Assembly: GCF_016908635.1 (NCBI RefSeq)
Contig: NZ_JAFBEG010000009.1
Coordinates: 32,144-96,143 of the forward strand
Source: Sporohalobacter salinus
Lineage (GTDB): Bacteria; Bacillota; Halanaerobiia; Halobacteroidales; Acetohalobiaceae
DNA length: 64,000 nt
Reading direction: 5' to 3'
A program made the position numbers and the translations under genes. Below the pieces are notes generated by a model that saw only the letters and a program-made list of their open reading frames with translations, was not told the origin of the DNA and searched no databases. Of this stretch, positions 38,446-47,913 are shown in pieces; within the stretch, counting starts at the first letter, position 1; every line of letters starts with the position of its first letter.

Positions 38446-38619
38446 ATGATAAGCTGGCAGGATTTAGACCAAGATCAAGCTAAGGAAACAGAGCATTCAA
38501 TTAAAGACCGGCTAGAAATTAGTAAGATGAAAAAGGGATATTATAGAATGAGAAAGATTAATTTAAAGTTAGCTAAAGAAGGATTAAAAGCCGAAGAGGA
38601 AGCTTATAAGGCAATATAG
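38446..38619 (+). CDS. solo toxin-binding tail of an NdoAI/MazE-type antitoxin
   Basis: 57 aa. The ATG at 38446 lies 5 nt after GAGGAG. Residues about 28-50, MKKGYYRMRKINLKLAKE, line up with [18 protein letters not shown] of the antitoxin encoded 0.4 kb downstream, the segment that contacts the toxin. The ribbon-helix-helix DNA-binding domain is absent; the first 25 residues (SWQDLDQDQAKETEHS...) are unrelated. It has its own promoter and terminator. It could neutralise NdoA without repressing the operon, or be a decaying duplicate. Confidence 0.7.
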   Translation: MISWQDLDQDQAKETEHSIKDRLEISKMKKGYYRMRKINLKLAKEGLKAEEEAYKAI

Positions 38620-38640
38620 ATAAAAGTTATAACGTGAAAT

Positions 38641-38667
38641 AGAGGCGTTTTATAGCGTCTCTTTTTT
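38641..38667 (+). terminator. intrinsic terminator of the solo antitoxin gene
   Basis: AGAGGCG pairs with CGTCTCT (one G-U pair), followed by T6. Confidence 0.85.
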
Positions 38668-38824
38668 CCTTTGGTTAATTATTGTTTCAGATGAATATTA
38701 TAAATAAAGTTGTAGAAACTAATGATAAATTGATATATAATTTTCCATATAATGAATTAACAAAATAAGATATAATATCATATATTATTATTAACTAAGT
38801 TTAATTTGCCGGGGGTGCGTTAAT

Positions 38825-39100
38825 TTGACTAATCTAAAGAGGGTAATGATTAGTTTACCAGATAGTTTATTAGAAGAGGTGGACGGGGTTGCAGAAAAAA
38901 AAGATCAGAATCGTAGTGAATTTGTACGGAAAGCTATGAAACTTTATATTGCTGAACTACGCAAGGAAGAAATTAAAAAAGAGATGAAACAAGGTTATTT
39001 GGAGATGGGGAATATTAATTTAGAATTGGCAGAAGATAATATAAAGATAGAAAATAGAGATTTTTCAAAGTATGAAGCCAATATTGCGGAGTGTGAATAG
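38825..39100 (+). CDS. ndoAI: antitoxin EndoAI (MazE family, ribbon-helix-helix)
   Basis: 91 aa. The N-terminal half is a ribbon-helix-helix DNA-binding domain ([34 protein letters not shown]). The C-terminal half ([18 protein letters not shown]) is the toxin-binding tail. TTG start after GGGGGTG. The toxin gene starts 2 nt after the stop. The pair is expected to repress its own promoter; a TATAAT at 38771-38776 is upstream. Confidence 0.93.
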   Translation: MTNLKRVMISLPDSLLEEVDGVAEKKDQNRSEFVRKAMKLYIAELRKEEIKKEMKQGYLEMGNINLELAEDNIKIENRDFSKYEANIAECE

Positions 39101-39102
39101 CT

Positions 39103-39453
39103 GTGGCTATTAAACGAGGCGATGTGTTTTATGCGGATTTAAATCCGGTAGTTGGTTCTGAGCAGGGAGGAATTAGACCGGTATTAGTAATTCAGAATGA
39201 TATAGGAAATAAGTATAGTCCTACTGTAATTGTAGCGGCTATTACTTCTAAAATTAAGAAAGGAAAGCTCCCTACTCATGTGGAGATAGACTCGGATAAG
39301 TATAATTTAAAAAAAGATTCAGTAATTCTTTTAGAACAGATTAGAACTATTGATAAAAAGCGTTTACGTAGACAGGTTACTCATTTAAATGAAAAAATAG
39401 TCAAAGATGTTAATGAAGCTTTAGAAATTAGCGTTGGTTTAATAGATTTATAA
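39103..39453 (+). CDS. ndoA: mRNA interferase EndoA (MazF family toxin)
   Basis: 116 aa ribosome-independent endoribonuclease. Conserved segments are [42 protein letters not shown] and [16 protein letters not shown], close to Bacillus EndoA, which cuts U^ACAU. GTG start. Cotranscribed with ndoAI. Unlike Bacillus there is no alr gene next door. Ended by a strong terminator. Confidence 0.95.
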   Translation: MAIKRGDVFYADLNPVVGSEQGGIRPVLVIQNDIGNKYSPTVIVAAITSKIKKGKLPTHVEIDSDKYNLKKDSVILLEQIRTIDKKRLRRQVTHLNEKIVKDVNEALEISVGLIDL

Positions 39454-39470
39454 TTGGAGAAGATTTTAGT

Positions 39471-39503
39471 AGCTATTAATCTGTACAGATTAATAGCTTT
39501 TTT
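39471..39503 (+). terminator. intrinsic terminator of ndoAI-ndoA
   Basis: AGCTATTAATCTG pairs with CAGATTAATAGCT, followed by T6. Confidence 0.92.
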
Positions 39504-39528
39504 AGTTATTATTTAGGAGGGGCGTTTA

Positions 39529-40728
39529 ATGAAAAGTAAAATTAAGCAAGCTATTTTTGGTTTAGAATCTGATTTGATTGCTTGGCGGCGGTCTATTCAT
39601 CGTGAACCGGAATTAGGTTTTGAGGAATATAAAACAGCTGAGAAGATAGTTGGAGTATTAAAAGGTACTGACCTAAATTTACAGACTGAAGTAGCCCAAA
39701 CAGGAATAGTAGCTGATTTGCATATAGGAGATGACTTACCAACGCTAGCATTACGAGCTGACATGGATGCATTACCAATTCAAGAACAGACTGAGGTAGA
39801 ATATGTATCTCAAAATGAGGGAGTGATGCATGCTTGTGGGCATGATGGGCATGTAGCTATTTTATTAGGGACAGCTATTATTTTAGATCACTTTCGAGAT
39901 GAATTAGATGTGAATGTACGCTTTATTTTTCAACCAGCTGAAGAAGGACCGGGTGGCGCTAAGCCAATGATTGAAGAAGGAGTTTTAAAAGAGGTTGATG
40001 AAATTATTGGTCTGCATTTAAATACTGACCAACTTATCGGTGAGATGGAGCTTAAAAGTGGTGCCTTTTCAGCAGCGGCTGATCAAATAGAATTAATAGT
40101 AAAAGGAGATGGAGGTCATGGTGCTGCCCCACATCAAGCAGTAGATGCTATAGTGGTAGCAGCAGAAATAATAACTGCTCTTCAGACTATAGTTAGTAGA
40201 AAGGTGGATCCCCATCAATCGGTAGTTTTATCGATGGGCAAGATTGAAGGTGGTTATCGCCATAATGTAATTGCTGATTACGTGAAGATTACTGGAACTG
40301 TGAGAAGTACAGATCCAGATATTAGAAAAGAATTACCGGACAAGATTGAACAGACTATAAAAGGTATTACTAAAGGACATGGAGCCAATTATGAATTAGA
40401 TTATAAGTGGGGCTATCCAGTAATGATTAATGATAGTGAATTGGTTGCAAAATTGGAGAAGGATTTTAGGGATATACCGGAAATTGAAAGAATTGAAAGA
40501 GTAGATAATCCTTCAATGGGAGCAGAAGATTTTGCTTATTATTGTCAAGAAGTGCCTGGAGCTTTTTACCGATTAGGAGCAGGAAAATTTCCTGATCATG
40601 TTTATCCTGGCCATCACCCTAAATTTGATTTTGATGAAGCAGCATTAAAATTAGGAGTTATTACTTTTGTTAAAGCTGTACTAAATTATTCCGATAATAA
40701 AGGAGAAGATTTGACTGATATAGAATAA
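39529..40728 (+). CDS. M20-family amidohydrolase (N-acyl-amino acid or N-acetyl-diaminopimelate deacetylase type)
   Basis: 399 aa. Metal ligands are in ADMDALPIQE, HACGHDGH and PAEEGPGGA, and the dimer/lid domain lies near residues 180-290. The N-terminal phrase WRRSIHREPELGFEEYKT is typical of the IAA-amino acid hydrolase/hippurate hydrolase branch. Substrate cannot be fixed. Preceded by GGAGGGG, standing after a terminator as its own unit. Confidence 0.88.
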   Translation: MKSKIKQAIFGLESDLIAWRRSIHREPELGFEEYKTAEKIVGVLKGTDLNLQTEVAQTGIVADLHIGDDLPTLALRADMDALPIQEQTEVEYVSQNEGVMHACGHDGHVAILLGTAIILDHFRDELDVNVRFIFQPAEEGPGGAKPMIEEGVLKEVDEIIGLHLNTDQLIGEMELKSGAFSAAADQIELIVKGDGGHGAAPHQAVDAIVVAAEIITALQTIVSRKVDPHQSVVLSMGKIEGGYRHNVIADYVKITGTVRSTDPDIRKELPDKIEQTIKGITKGHGANYELDYKWGYPVMINDSELVAKLEKDFRDIPEIERIERVDNPSMGAEDFAYYCQEVPGAFYRLGAGKFPDHVYPGHHPKFDFDEAALKLGVITFVKAVLNYSDNKGEDLTDIE

Positions 40729-40779
40729 ATATCACTAAGAGCTATTTTAATGTCTTAATGAAGGAAGGAGTAAATTCTG

Positions 40780-43188
40780 GTGCGGAGACTAGTTGTTTTA
40801 ATTCTTGTTTTTTCGCTTTGTTTAACAATTAATATACCACTTTTGGCACAGGATATTAATGCTGAATCTTTTCAATCTCAAAAATCAAATCAGGAGAATA
40901 ATTCTCATGAAATAGTTGAAGGGATCTTGGCTAATTTTGAAGATATTAAAGATTTTAAGGGATCATTAGTATCGAAAATCTTTCTTAAAGAAAAAACTGT
41001 TACTTATCGGACTAACATAATGAAGAATCTACAGCGTTCTCTTATTGATAATTCTTATACTTTTGAGAAGATTAGAGGAACAAAAGCGGGGCGCTTGCTA
41101 AACTCTTTGCCCTGGACTTATTTGCCGCCTGATTATTCTTTGCTGCAGAATGCTTTACCTTTAAAAGGACAGCGTGATTATTTAGAACCATTGAATAATT
41201 TGGAAGAGGTTTATAAGCTAAAGCTTTTAGGGGAAGCTAAATTAAATGATAAACCAGTATATCTGCTGGAATTGAATAATTTGTTTGCTAAACAGATATT
41301 TTGGGTTGAGAAAGAACGTTTGTTGATTAATAAAATTGAAGTTTTTAATGGAGCAGATAAATTAGTAGCAACAATTAATTATGATGGTTATCGAGAGTTA
41401 GTAGATGAAGTTTGGCTTCCTAATTTAATTATAGTAGAGAATAAAAAGAAGGAAAAGATTTTAGAAATTAATTATCAAAATTGGGTAATAAATGATGGAT
41501 TGACTAATGAAGATTTTGCCGTTGGCTTTGCTCCTCAGGTTAGGCAGAAGATTTCTAAGCTAGAGAAAAAAATAAGTTCTAATTCTAATGATGCTGAAAT
41601 TAGATATCAGTTAGCTGGGCTTTATTATGAAGTATTAGAGACTAATAAAGCGATTAGTATGTTACAGCAAGCAATTGATATTAAACAAAAGATTAAGTAT
41701 TATCAAAAACTGGCTGAAATTTACCGTGAGCAAGGACAGTATAATAAAGCAGTAGGGGTAATTAATAAGGCATTAACTTTAGATTATAAGAGAGGAAAGT
41801 TACATTATATTCTCGGTGAATTGAATTTGCATTTACAGGATATTGATCAAGCACGTAATTCTTTTGAAACAGCAGTAAGTTTAGATCCAGATAATAAGCA
41901 GTATCTGGAACGGTTATTTTGGACTTATCGACGTTCCTCGGTAACTGATACTATGTTGAAGAATGCTCAAAGTACATTAGATAAATTAATTGATTTGGCT
42001 CCTGACAAGGCAGAATATCAGATCTATTCTGGTGATCTTTATCTGGAAGCTAATAAGTATCAACAAGCAGCTTATAGGTATCAAAAAGCCATTAATATAA
42101 TCCCGGAAGATTCGTGGGGGTATATAAAATTAGCTAAATGTTATGAAGAAATAGATAAATATAAATTAGCAGAGCAGTTATACATAAAAGCTATTAAATT
42201 AGAAGATAGCTGGTTGAATTATGAAAGGTTAGGGGAGTTTTATTTTCGGTGGGAAAATTATAAGTCGGCTATTGATAATTATCGAAAGGCTTTGAATATG
42301 AAACCTCAGCAGTTTGATCTTAAGGTTAAATTGGGGAAAGCTTATTGGTCAGCTAATAAGAAGAACCAGGCGTTTAAAGTATGGGAAAATATATTGAAGA
42401 TGAATAACTTAAAATTAAATGAGTATATTAAGATAGGTCAATTATTTACCAATTATAAGTTAGATAATTTAGCTGTATCTACTTATCGTCAAGGGCTTAA
42501 AGAGTATTCTGGTTCTGTTGATAGTTGGAGTAGAGAGTTATTAGCCAAACTACATGGACGATTGGCTAAACTCTATAAAAAACAGCAAAATTATAAGTTA
42601 GCCAATAAGGAATATCGAAATTCTATTGAATTATATCCATATTCTTGGGTTTATAAAGATTTAGGTATTTTGAAGTTTCGTCAAGGAGATTTAGCAGAGG
42701 CTGTTAAGTTATGGCAGAAAGTTAAGAAAAAAGATGCTGGAAATTTAGAGGTAGTTTATAAACTTGCTATTGCTCAGATTATTAAAGAAAACTTTAATAA
42801 AGCTGAAGAGAATCTAGAATATATCAAGCGATTTAATCCTGATCAGAATTTAGAGATGTTAGTACAAGAGACTAGTCAAGTTATCAATAAGATGAGAAAT
42901 TTAGATATAGATGAAAAGCAACCAGGATGGAAATATAAGCTGGAAGGTGATAAGCTGCGACGACAAGGAAAGGTGAATTTGGCTTTAAAGAAATATCAGG
43001 CTGCTTTAGAGGAGAATTCTTATTACGGAATTGCTTATTTCTATTTAGGAATCTTGCAAAGTGAAAAAGGAAATTACCAACAAGTAGAAAAAATAATTGC
43101 TAGATTTAATAATGATTATTTTCATCAAAGTGTAGGTCAAGTCTTAAAAGAACTGAAAGGATTAATTAAAGAAGTAAATAATAGATGA
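40780..43188 (+). CDS. secreted TPR-repeat protein with LolA-like N-terminal domain
   Basis: 802 aa. A signal peptide (MRRLVVLILVFSLCLTINIP, cut after LLAQD) starts the protein. Residues about 45-255 resemble the LolA/LppX/MucB lipid-binding fold (VEGILANFEDIKDFKGSLVS ... LPNLIIVENKKKEKILEINY). From about 270 to the end there are about a dozen tetratricopeptide repeats, such as AEIRYQLAGLYYEVLETNKA and NKYQQAAYRYQKAINIIPED. GTG start at 40780 after AAGGAAGGAG. Probably an envelope scaffold; precise role unknown. Confidence 0.8.
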   Translation: MRRLVVLILVFSLCLTINIPLLAQDINAESFQSQKSNQENNSHEIVEGILANFEDIKDFKGSLVSKIFLKEKTVTYRTNIMKNLQRSLIDNSYTFEKIRGTKAGRLLNSLPWTYLPPDYSLLQNALPLKGQRDYLEPLNNLEEVYKLKLLGEAKLNDKPVYLLELNNLFAKQIFWVEKERLLINKIEVFNGADKLVATINYDGYRELVDEVWLPNLIIVENKKKEKILEINYQNWVINDGLTNEDFAVGFAPQVRQKISKLEKKISSNSNDAEIRYQLAGLYYEVLETNKAISMLQQAIDIKQKIKYYQKLAEIYREQGQYNKAVGVINKALTLDYKRGKLHYILGELNLHLQDIDQARNSFETAVSLDPDNKQYLERLFWTYRRSSVTDTMLKNAQSTLDKLIDLAPDKAEYQIYSGDLYLEANKYQQAAYRYQKAINIIPEDSWGYIKLAKCYEEIDKYKLAEQLYIKAIKLEDSWLNYERLGEFYFRWENYKSAIDNYRKALNMKPQQFDLKVKLGKAYWSANKKNQAFKVWENILKMNNLKLNEYIKIGQLFTNYKLDNLAVSTYRQGLKEYSGSVDSWSRELLAKLHGRLAKLYKKQQNYKLANKEYRNSIELYPYSWVYKDLGILKFRQGDLAEAVKLWQKVKKKDAGNLEVVYKLAIAQIIKENFNKAEENLEYIKRFNPDQNLEMLVQETSQVINKMRNLDIDEKQPGWKYKLEGDKLRRQGKVNLALKKYQAALEENSYYGIAYFYLGILQSEKGNYQQVEKIIARFNNDYFHQSVGQVLKELKGLIKEVNNR

Positions 43189-43211
43189 TTTTTAATGGAG
43201 GTTAGAAGTGA

Positions 43212-43718
43212 ATGGAGTTGGATACACAGAAAATTACCTTAGTAGGGATTTTAGGAGCTGTAACTGTCATATTAGGCATGACTCCTCTAGGCTTTGTACC
43301 AGTCCCCACTCCAGCTGGTTCAGCTACTATTATGCATGTTCCAGTAATTATTGGGGCTATTTTAGAAGGGCCTGTAGTAGGTGGTTTAGTTGGATTTGTT
43401 TTTGGGGTGTTTAGTTTTTTAAGAGCAGGAAATCCCTTTGTAGCTGATCCATTAATTGGGATTCTACCGCGTATATTTATAGGAATTTTAGCAGGGTATA
43501 GTTATAAATTGATTAACAAAGAGTCTGTTGCAGTAGGTTTAGCAGCAGCTTTTGGTACTTTAACTAATACTATAGGAGTATTAGGACTGGCAGTTTGGCG
43601 GGGCTATTTACCATTAGCAGCGGCAATTGGTATAGGATTTACTCATGGATTACCAGAAATAGTAGTTGCTATTATAATTACTATTTTATTGGTCAAAGTT
43701 TTGAATAATATTAGGTAG
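43212..43718 (+). CDS. ECF transporter S component (substrate-binding membrane subunit)
   Basis: 168 aa with six hydrophobic segments. The N-terminal ITLVGILGAVTVILGMTP and the phrase TIMHVPVIIGAILEGPVVGG resemble the pantothenate/DUF3816 group of ECF S components. It would dock with the EcfA1A2T module at 5.4-7.9 kb. The substrate is not certain; pantothenate is one candidate. The start is preceded by GGAGG. Confidence 0.82.
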   Translation: MELDTQKITLVGILGAVTVILGMTPLGFVPVPTPAGSATIMHVPVIIGAILEGPVVGGLVGFVFGVFSFLRAGNPFVADPLIGILPRIFIGILAGYSYKLINKESVAVGLAAAFGTLTNTIGVLGLAVWRGYLPLAAAIGIGFTHGLPEIVVAIIITILLVKVLNNIR

Positions 43719-43808
43719 AAATTCTATTAAAAGTTACTTTTGAATAAAAGATTAATAAAGTGCTTAAGATAGGAATGAGCTTTCAGTAAAATCAAAGGGG
43801 GGAAAAAG

Positions 43809-44282
43809 ATGTTGAAATTAACCACTGAAAACCCAGAAGAGACGATTAGATTTGGGATTGAGATAGGGGAGTTACTTAATAGTGGTGATATTATCTGTCT
43901 ACAAGGGAATTTAGGAGCTGGGAAGACTTGTTTGGCTAAGGGATTATTAAAGGGATTAGATGTCGAGGAAGAAGTAACAAGTCCTACCTACACATTAGTA
44001 AATGAATATGAAGGAAGACTACCTGCTTATCATATTGACCTTTATCGTATTTCTGATCATAGAGAATTATATGATATTGGTTTCGAGGAATATCTCTATG
44101 GAGAAGGAGTAACAATTATTGAATGGCCAGATAAAGCGGGTCCTTTAATGCCGGATAGTTACTTGAATATTACAATTAAGAGTCAGGGAAATAAGAGGTT
44201 AATTAAAGTGATTCCCCAGGCTAACAAATACATTTCATTAGTAACGGAGATGAAAGAAAATGTTAATTTTAGCATTGGATAG
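43809..44282 (+). CDS. tsaE: tRNA t6A synthesis ATPase TsaE
   Basis: 157 aa. Walker A GNLGAGKTCLAKGLL lies near residue 36, followed by VTSPTYTLVNEYEG and the HIDLYRI and WPDKAG motifs of the family. It powers the TsaB-TsaD-TsaE complex that makes N6-threonylcarbamoyladenosine at tRNA position 37. Overlaps tsaB by 23 nt. Confidence 0.95.
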   Translation: MLKLTTENPEETIRFGIEIGELLNSGDIICLQGNLGAGKTCLAKGLLKGLDVEEEVTSPTYTLVNEYEGRLPAYHIDLYRISDHRELYDIGFEEYLYGEGVTIIEWPDKAGPLMPDSYLNITIKSQGNKRLIKVIPQANKYISLVTEMKENVNFSIG

Positions 44283-44970
44283 TTCTACTTCAGTGGGAGC
44301 TGTTTGTCTTTATCGAGATAGAGAAGTGATTGCAGAGTATAATCTAAATCTTGATGAAACGCATTCCCAGCGTTTGATGCCTCAAATTGTTAGAATTTTT
44401 GAAGATGCTCGGCTAGAAATTAATGATTTAGAAGGTATTACTGTAGGAATTGGACCAGGTTCTTTTACTGGTATACGGATTGGGTTGGCTACGGCTAAGA
44501 GTTTGGCTCATTCTTTGAGGATTCCTTTAGTAGGAGTTTCCACTTTAGAAGTTTTAGCTAGTAATATATTACATACAGAAAAGTATATTTGTTCTATGTT
44601 GGATGCTAGACGTAAACGGGTATATACCTGTATCTATCAGGGAGAAAATGAAGAAGGCCTGAAAGAGAAATTGATTTCTGAAAAGATGATGAAAGTAGAA
44701 GATCTACTGACGCTTCTAGAAGAAAGATATGATCAAGATATAATCTTTGTAGGTAAGGGAGCTAAAGAATATCAGGAAGTAATTAAAGATAGATTGGAAT
44801 CTCAAGCTGAGATTTCTTTTGAAAATAATTTAATAGAAGGTAAGAATTTGGCTAGAATAGGAAGTATTAAACTGAAGACAGACAAAGAAGATAGGCTTAT
44901 GGAATTAAAACCTAAGTATCTCAAACGTTCTCAGGCTGAGAGAGATTGGCAGGTAAGGGAAAGTAATTAA
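44260..44970 (+). CDS. tsaB: tRNA t6A synthesis scaffold TsaB
   Basis: 236 aa ASKHA-fold protein. Begins MLILALDSSTSVGAVCLYRD and has THSQRLMPQI and GITVGIGPGSFTGIRIGLATAKSL, the TsaB signature. It dimerises with TsaD. Its start is inside tsaE, preceded by GGAG. rimI and tsaD follow, the typical Bacillota cluster. Confidence 0.95.
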   Translation: MLILALDSSTSVGAVCLYRDREVIAEYNLNLDETHSQRLMPQIVRIFEDARLEINDLEGITVGIGPGSFTGIRIGLATAKSLAHSLRIPLVGVSTLEVLASNILHTEKYICSMLDARRKRVYTCIYQGENEEGLKEKLISEKMMKVEDLLTLLEERYDQDIIFVGKGAKEYQEVIKDRLESQAEISFENNLIEGKNLARIGSIKLKTDKEDRLMELKPKYLKRSQAERDWQVRESN

Positions 44971-44990
44971 TAGTAAGGATGGAGATAGCT

Positions 44991-45470
44991 GTGGAAGAGC
45001 CAATTGATGTTTCAAGATTGTCTTTACGGTCTATGTTGATTACTGATTTAAAAGAAGTACTAAAGATTGAGAGACAATCTTTTAGTTCTCCTTGGTCTTT
45101 TGAGTCATTTAAAAAAGAATTAATTGAGAATCAGTTTGCTCGTTATTTAGTTCTTAAGAGAGAAGAAGAGATTATAGGTTACATAGGAGTTTGGATTTTT
45201 TTGACTGAAGCTCATATTACTAATTTAGCTATTGATCCTGCTTATCGGAGACAGGGATTGGCTAAATATTTATTGGATAAGTTTTTTATTAATTTTTTAG
45301 CTCCGAGAATTAGTGAAGTGACTTTAGAAGTAAGAGAATCTAATCAAGCAGCACGTAAATTATATTTAGATTATGGTTTTGAGGAATTAGGAATTAAAAA
45401 AGATTATTATCAGGATAATCAAGAAGATGCAGTGATAATGCATAAAGTTTTAGACAAGGAGTTAGATTGA
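44991..45470 (+). CDS. rimI: ribosomal-protein-alanine N-acetyltransferase (GNAT)
   Basis: About 159 aa. Acetyl-CoA binding segment is LAIDPAYRRQGLAKYLLDKF; the C-terminal LEVRESNQAARKLYLDYGFEELG is characteristic of RimI. GTG at 44991 is preferred because GGAG sits 6 nt upstream; the in-frame ATG at 44979 has no usable spacing. It lies between tsaB and tsaD as in many Bacillota. Confidence 0.92.
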   Translation: MEEPIDVSRLSLRSMLITDLKEVLKIERQSFSSPWSFESFKKELIENQFARYLVLKREEEIIGYIGVWIFLTEAHITNLAIDPAYRRQGLAKYLLDKFFINFLAPRISEVTLEVRESNQAARKLYLDYGFEELGIKKDYYQDNQEDAVIMHKVLDKELD

Positions 45471-45471
45471 T

Positions 45472-46485
45472 ATGGAGAATGGATTAATTTTAGGGATTGA
45501 ATCATCTTGTGATGAGACGTCGGCTGCAGTTGTTAAAGAAGGAAGAGAAGTATTATCTAATATTATTGCCTCCCAGGTAGATTGGCATCGGAAATTTGGT
45601 GGAGTAGTACCAGAAATAGCATCTCGTAAGCATGTAGAGTTAATAAATCCTGTAATTGAAGAAGCTTTAGAAGAAGCTGGCATTTCTTTTTCTGATTTAT
45701 CTGCAGTTGCTGTAACCTACGGGCCAGGATTGGTAGGGGGGTTATTAGTAGGAATAGCTGCTGCTAAGTCTATAGCTTATGCTAACCAGATACCATTTAT
45801 CCCCATAAATCATATTGAAGGACATATTTATTCTAATTTTATTGCTCATAAGAATCTTGAGCCTCCGTTAGTTTGTTTGACGGTTTCTGGCGGTCATACT
45901 GATTTACTTTATTTTAAAGAGTTAGGAGATTATCAAATTTTAGGTAGAACTAGAGATGATGCTGCTGGAGAAGCCTTTGATAAGATTGCTAAAGTTTTGG
46001 GGTTAGGTTATCCTGGAGGGCCTATTATAGATGATTTAGCAGAAAAAGGAGATTCAACAGCCATAGATTTTCCTCGTCCACTGCTTAAAAAGGATAATTA
46101 TGATTTTAGTTTTAGTGGCTTGAAGACTTCGGTTTTAAATTATATTAATAATCAAAAGCAGCGTGGAAAAGAGATAGAAGAGGCTAATTTGGCAGCTAGC
46201 TTTCAACAGGCAGTAGTTGATATATTAACTACGAAGATAATCAAAGCAGTTAAAGAGAAAAGAGTTGATAATGTAATTTTAGCTGGAGGTGTAGCTTCAA
46301 ATAATCAATTAAGGGCGGAATTGGAAGCTAAATTAGCTAAGTTAAATGTTGGTTTGTACTTTCCACCATTAAAATTATGTACGGATAATGCTGCTATGAT
46401 ATCCAGTGTTGGTTATTATCATTATCAACAAGGAATTAAAGGAGAATATGACCTAAATGCAGAGCCTAATTTAAGGTTAGGCTAA
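45472..46485 (+). CDS. tsaD: tRNA N6-adenosine threonylcarbamoyltransferase
   Basis: 337 aa catalytic subunit of t6A synthesis. Begins ILGIESSCDETSAAVV. The metal-binding HxxxH is in PINHIEGHIYSNF. Further motifs are LTVSGGHTDLLYF and LAGGVASNNQLRAEL, ending with LCTDNAAMIS. Starts one base after the rimI stop. Confidence 0.97.
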   Translation: MENGLILGIESSCDETSAAVVKEGREVLSNIIASQVDWHRKFGGVVPEIASRKHVELINPVIEEALEEAGISFSDLSAVAVTYGPGLVGGLLVGIAAAKSIAYANQIPFIPINHIEGHIYSNFIAHKNLEPPLVCLTVSGGHTDLLYFKELGDYQILGRTRDDAAGEAFDKIAKVLGLGYPGGPIIDDLAEKGDSTAIDFPRPLLKKDNYDFSFSGLKTSVLNYINNQKQRGKEIEEANLAASFQQAVVDILTTKIIKAVKEKRVDNVILAGGVASNNQLRAELEAKLAKLNVGLYFPPLKLCTDNAAMISSVGYYHYQQGIKGEYDLNAEPNLRLG

Positions 46486-46505
46486 GTTAACAGGGAGGAT
46501 ATGGA

Positions 46506-47858
46506 ATGGAATATTCAGCTCAACAATTGGTTCTTCTATCTGTTCAGGAACGTAATATTCTACCTATCACCTCGCATTGTAACTTGAATTGTGTTTTCTG
46601 CAGCCATAAATATAATCCTCCAGAGATTGAAACATTTAATTTTGGCCACCGCAGTTTGAAAAAAATTAAAGAGATGGTAGAGTTTTTAGATGATAGAAAT
46701 AAAATTGTGATTGGAGAATCTGTCACGCGTATTATTGAAGGAGAACCATTTAGTCATCCTAAATTTAAAGAAATTTTAATTTACCTACGTGAGAATTTTC
46801 CTCAAACTAAGATTCAGATTACTACTAATGGTTCTTATTTGGATAGGGAACGGGTTAAATTATTGGATAAGCTTGGTTTAATTGAATTAAATGTTTCGCT
46901 AAATAGTTCTCAACCGACAATTAGAAAGAGGTTGATGGCTGATTTTTCTGCTGAAAGAGTATGTCAGGGAATTCGTAATTTAGCAGAGTTTGAGATTCCT
47001 TATTACGGTAGTATCGTAGCTATGCCTCAAATTAGTGGCTGGGTTGATATTAAAGAAACTATTAATTTCTTAAATCAGAATCAGGCCCGTACTGTACGGG
47101 TTTTTCTGCCGGGGTTTACTAAATTGACTCCTGATAAGTTGCAGTTTGATTTAAAATTGTGGACTGAGTTACATGATTATATTAAACAATTAAATAAATC
47201 TTATAGAGTACCGATTACAGTTGAACCTCCATTAATTAAAGAGTTAACTCCATCTTTACAAGGAGTAATTGCTGATTCTCCTGCCGATAAAGCTGGTTTG
47301 CAGCTTGGAGATGAAATTTTGGAGGTTGATAATAAGAAGGTCCATACTAGAGTAGAGGCTTTTTATCAATTATTAAGAGCTAAGAACCCTATAATTAAAT
47401 ATAGACATGCTGGTAGAAAGAAGGAACAAAAAATGAATAAATTAGCTGATGAAGCTTCGGGAGTAGTAGTAGATTATGATATTTCTTGGCAGAGATTAAT
47501 GGAGATTAAAGAGATAATTACTGTTAATTCGGCTAGAAAAGTTTTATTTTTAACTTCTGTTTTGGCAGAAGATATAATTAAAGCTGGGATAGAGAAAATC
47601 AAGTCGGAATTAGATTTTATGGTGGAAATTGAAGTATTATCTGTAGTTAATAAGTTTTTTGGCGGTAGTATTAGAGCATCTGGATTATTAGTAGTTTATG
47701 ACTTTTTGAAGGTGGTCGAGAATAATAAAGGGCAGGTATCAGAGATGGACTTAGTTTTTCTTCCGCGAGATTCGTTTAATAATTGGGGATATGATTTAGT
47801 AGGAATGAATTGTGAACAATTAGAAGAACATTTGGATTGTAAAGTAGTTGTAGTTTAA
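46506..47858 (+). CDS. radical SAM protein with internal PDZ and C-terminal DUF512-like region
   Basis: 450 aa. The radical SAM cluster motif CNLNCVFC is at residues about 25-32 and the domain extends to about 245 (TNGSYLDRERV, NVSLNSS). A PDZ-like segment follows (GVIADSPADKAGLQLGDEIL, ~258-310). The last 130 residues resemble DUF512 (VEIEVLSVVNKFFGGSIRASGLLV ... LPRDSFNNWG). Usual DUF512 proteins carry the PDZ first, so the order is rearranged. Function unknown. Cotranscribed with tsaD (20-nt gap). Confidence 0.8.
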   Translation: MEYSAQQLVLLSVQERNILPITSHCNLNCVFCSHKYNPPEIETFNFGHRSLKKIKEMVEFLDDRNKIVIGESVTRIIEGEPFSHPKFKEILIYLRENFPQTKIQITTNGSYLDRERVKLLDKLGLIELNVSLNSSQPTIRKRLMADFSAERVCQGIRNLAEFEIPYYGSIVAMPQISGWVDIKETINFLNQNQARTVRVFLPGFTKLTPDKLQFDLKLWTELHDYIKQLNKSYRVPITVEPPLIKELTPSLQGVIADSPADKAGLQLGDEILEVDNKKVHTRVEAFYQLLRAKNPIIKYRHAGRKKEQKMNKLADEASGVVVDYDISWQRLMEIKEIITVNSARKVLFLTSVLAEDIIKAGIEKIKSELDFMVEIEVLSVVNKFFGGSIRASGLLVVYDFLKVVENNKGQVSEMDLVFLPRDSFNNWGYDLVGMNCEQLEEHLDCKVVVV

Positions 47859-47893
47859 AATAAAAAAGGTCAATATATTTTAATATATTGACC
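47857..47893 (-). terminator. terminator between convergent genes
   Basis: GGTCAATATATT (47868-47879) pairs with AATATATTGACC (47882-47893). The A-rich run on its left gives a U-tract for minus-strand transcripts, so it mainly ends the DUF711 gene; it may also slow plus-strand transcription. Confidence 0.85.
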
Positions 47894-47913
47894 GGGATTG
47901 CATTGATGGGTAT

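Noticed and set aside
43208..43414. Overlapping 68-codon frame at the start of the ECF S gene
   Set aside because: The frame reads as random Cys/Ser/Trp-rich sequence, while the other frame gives a coherent membrane protein with a good ribosome binding site.
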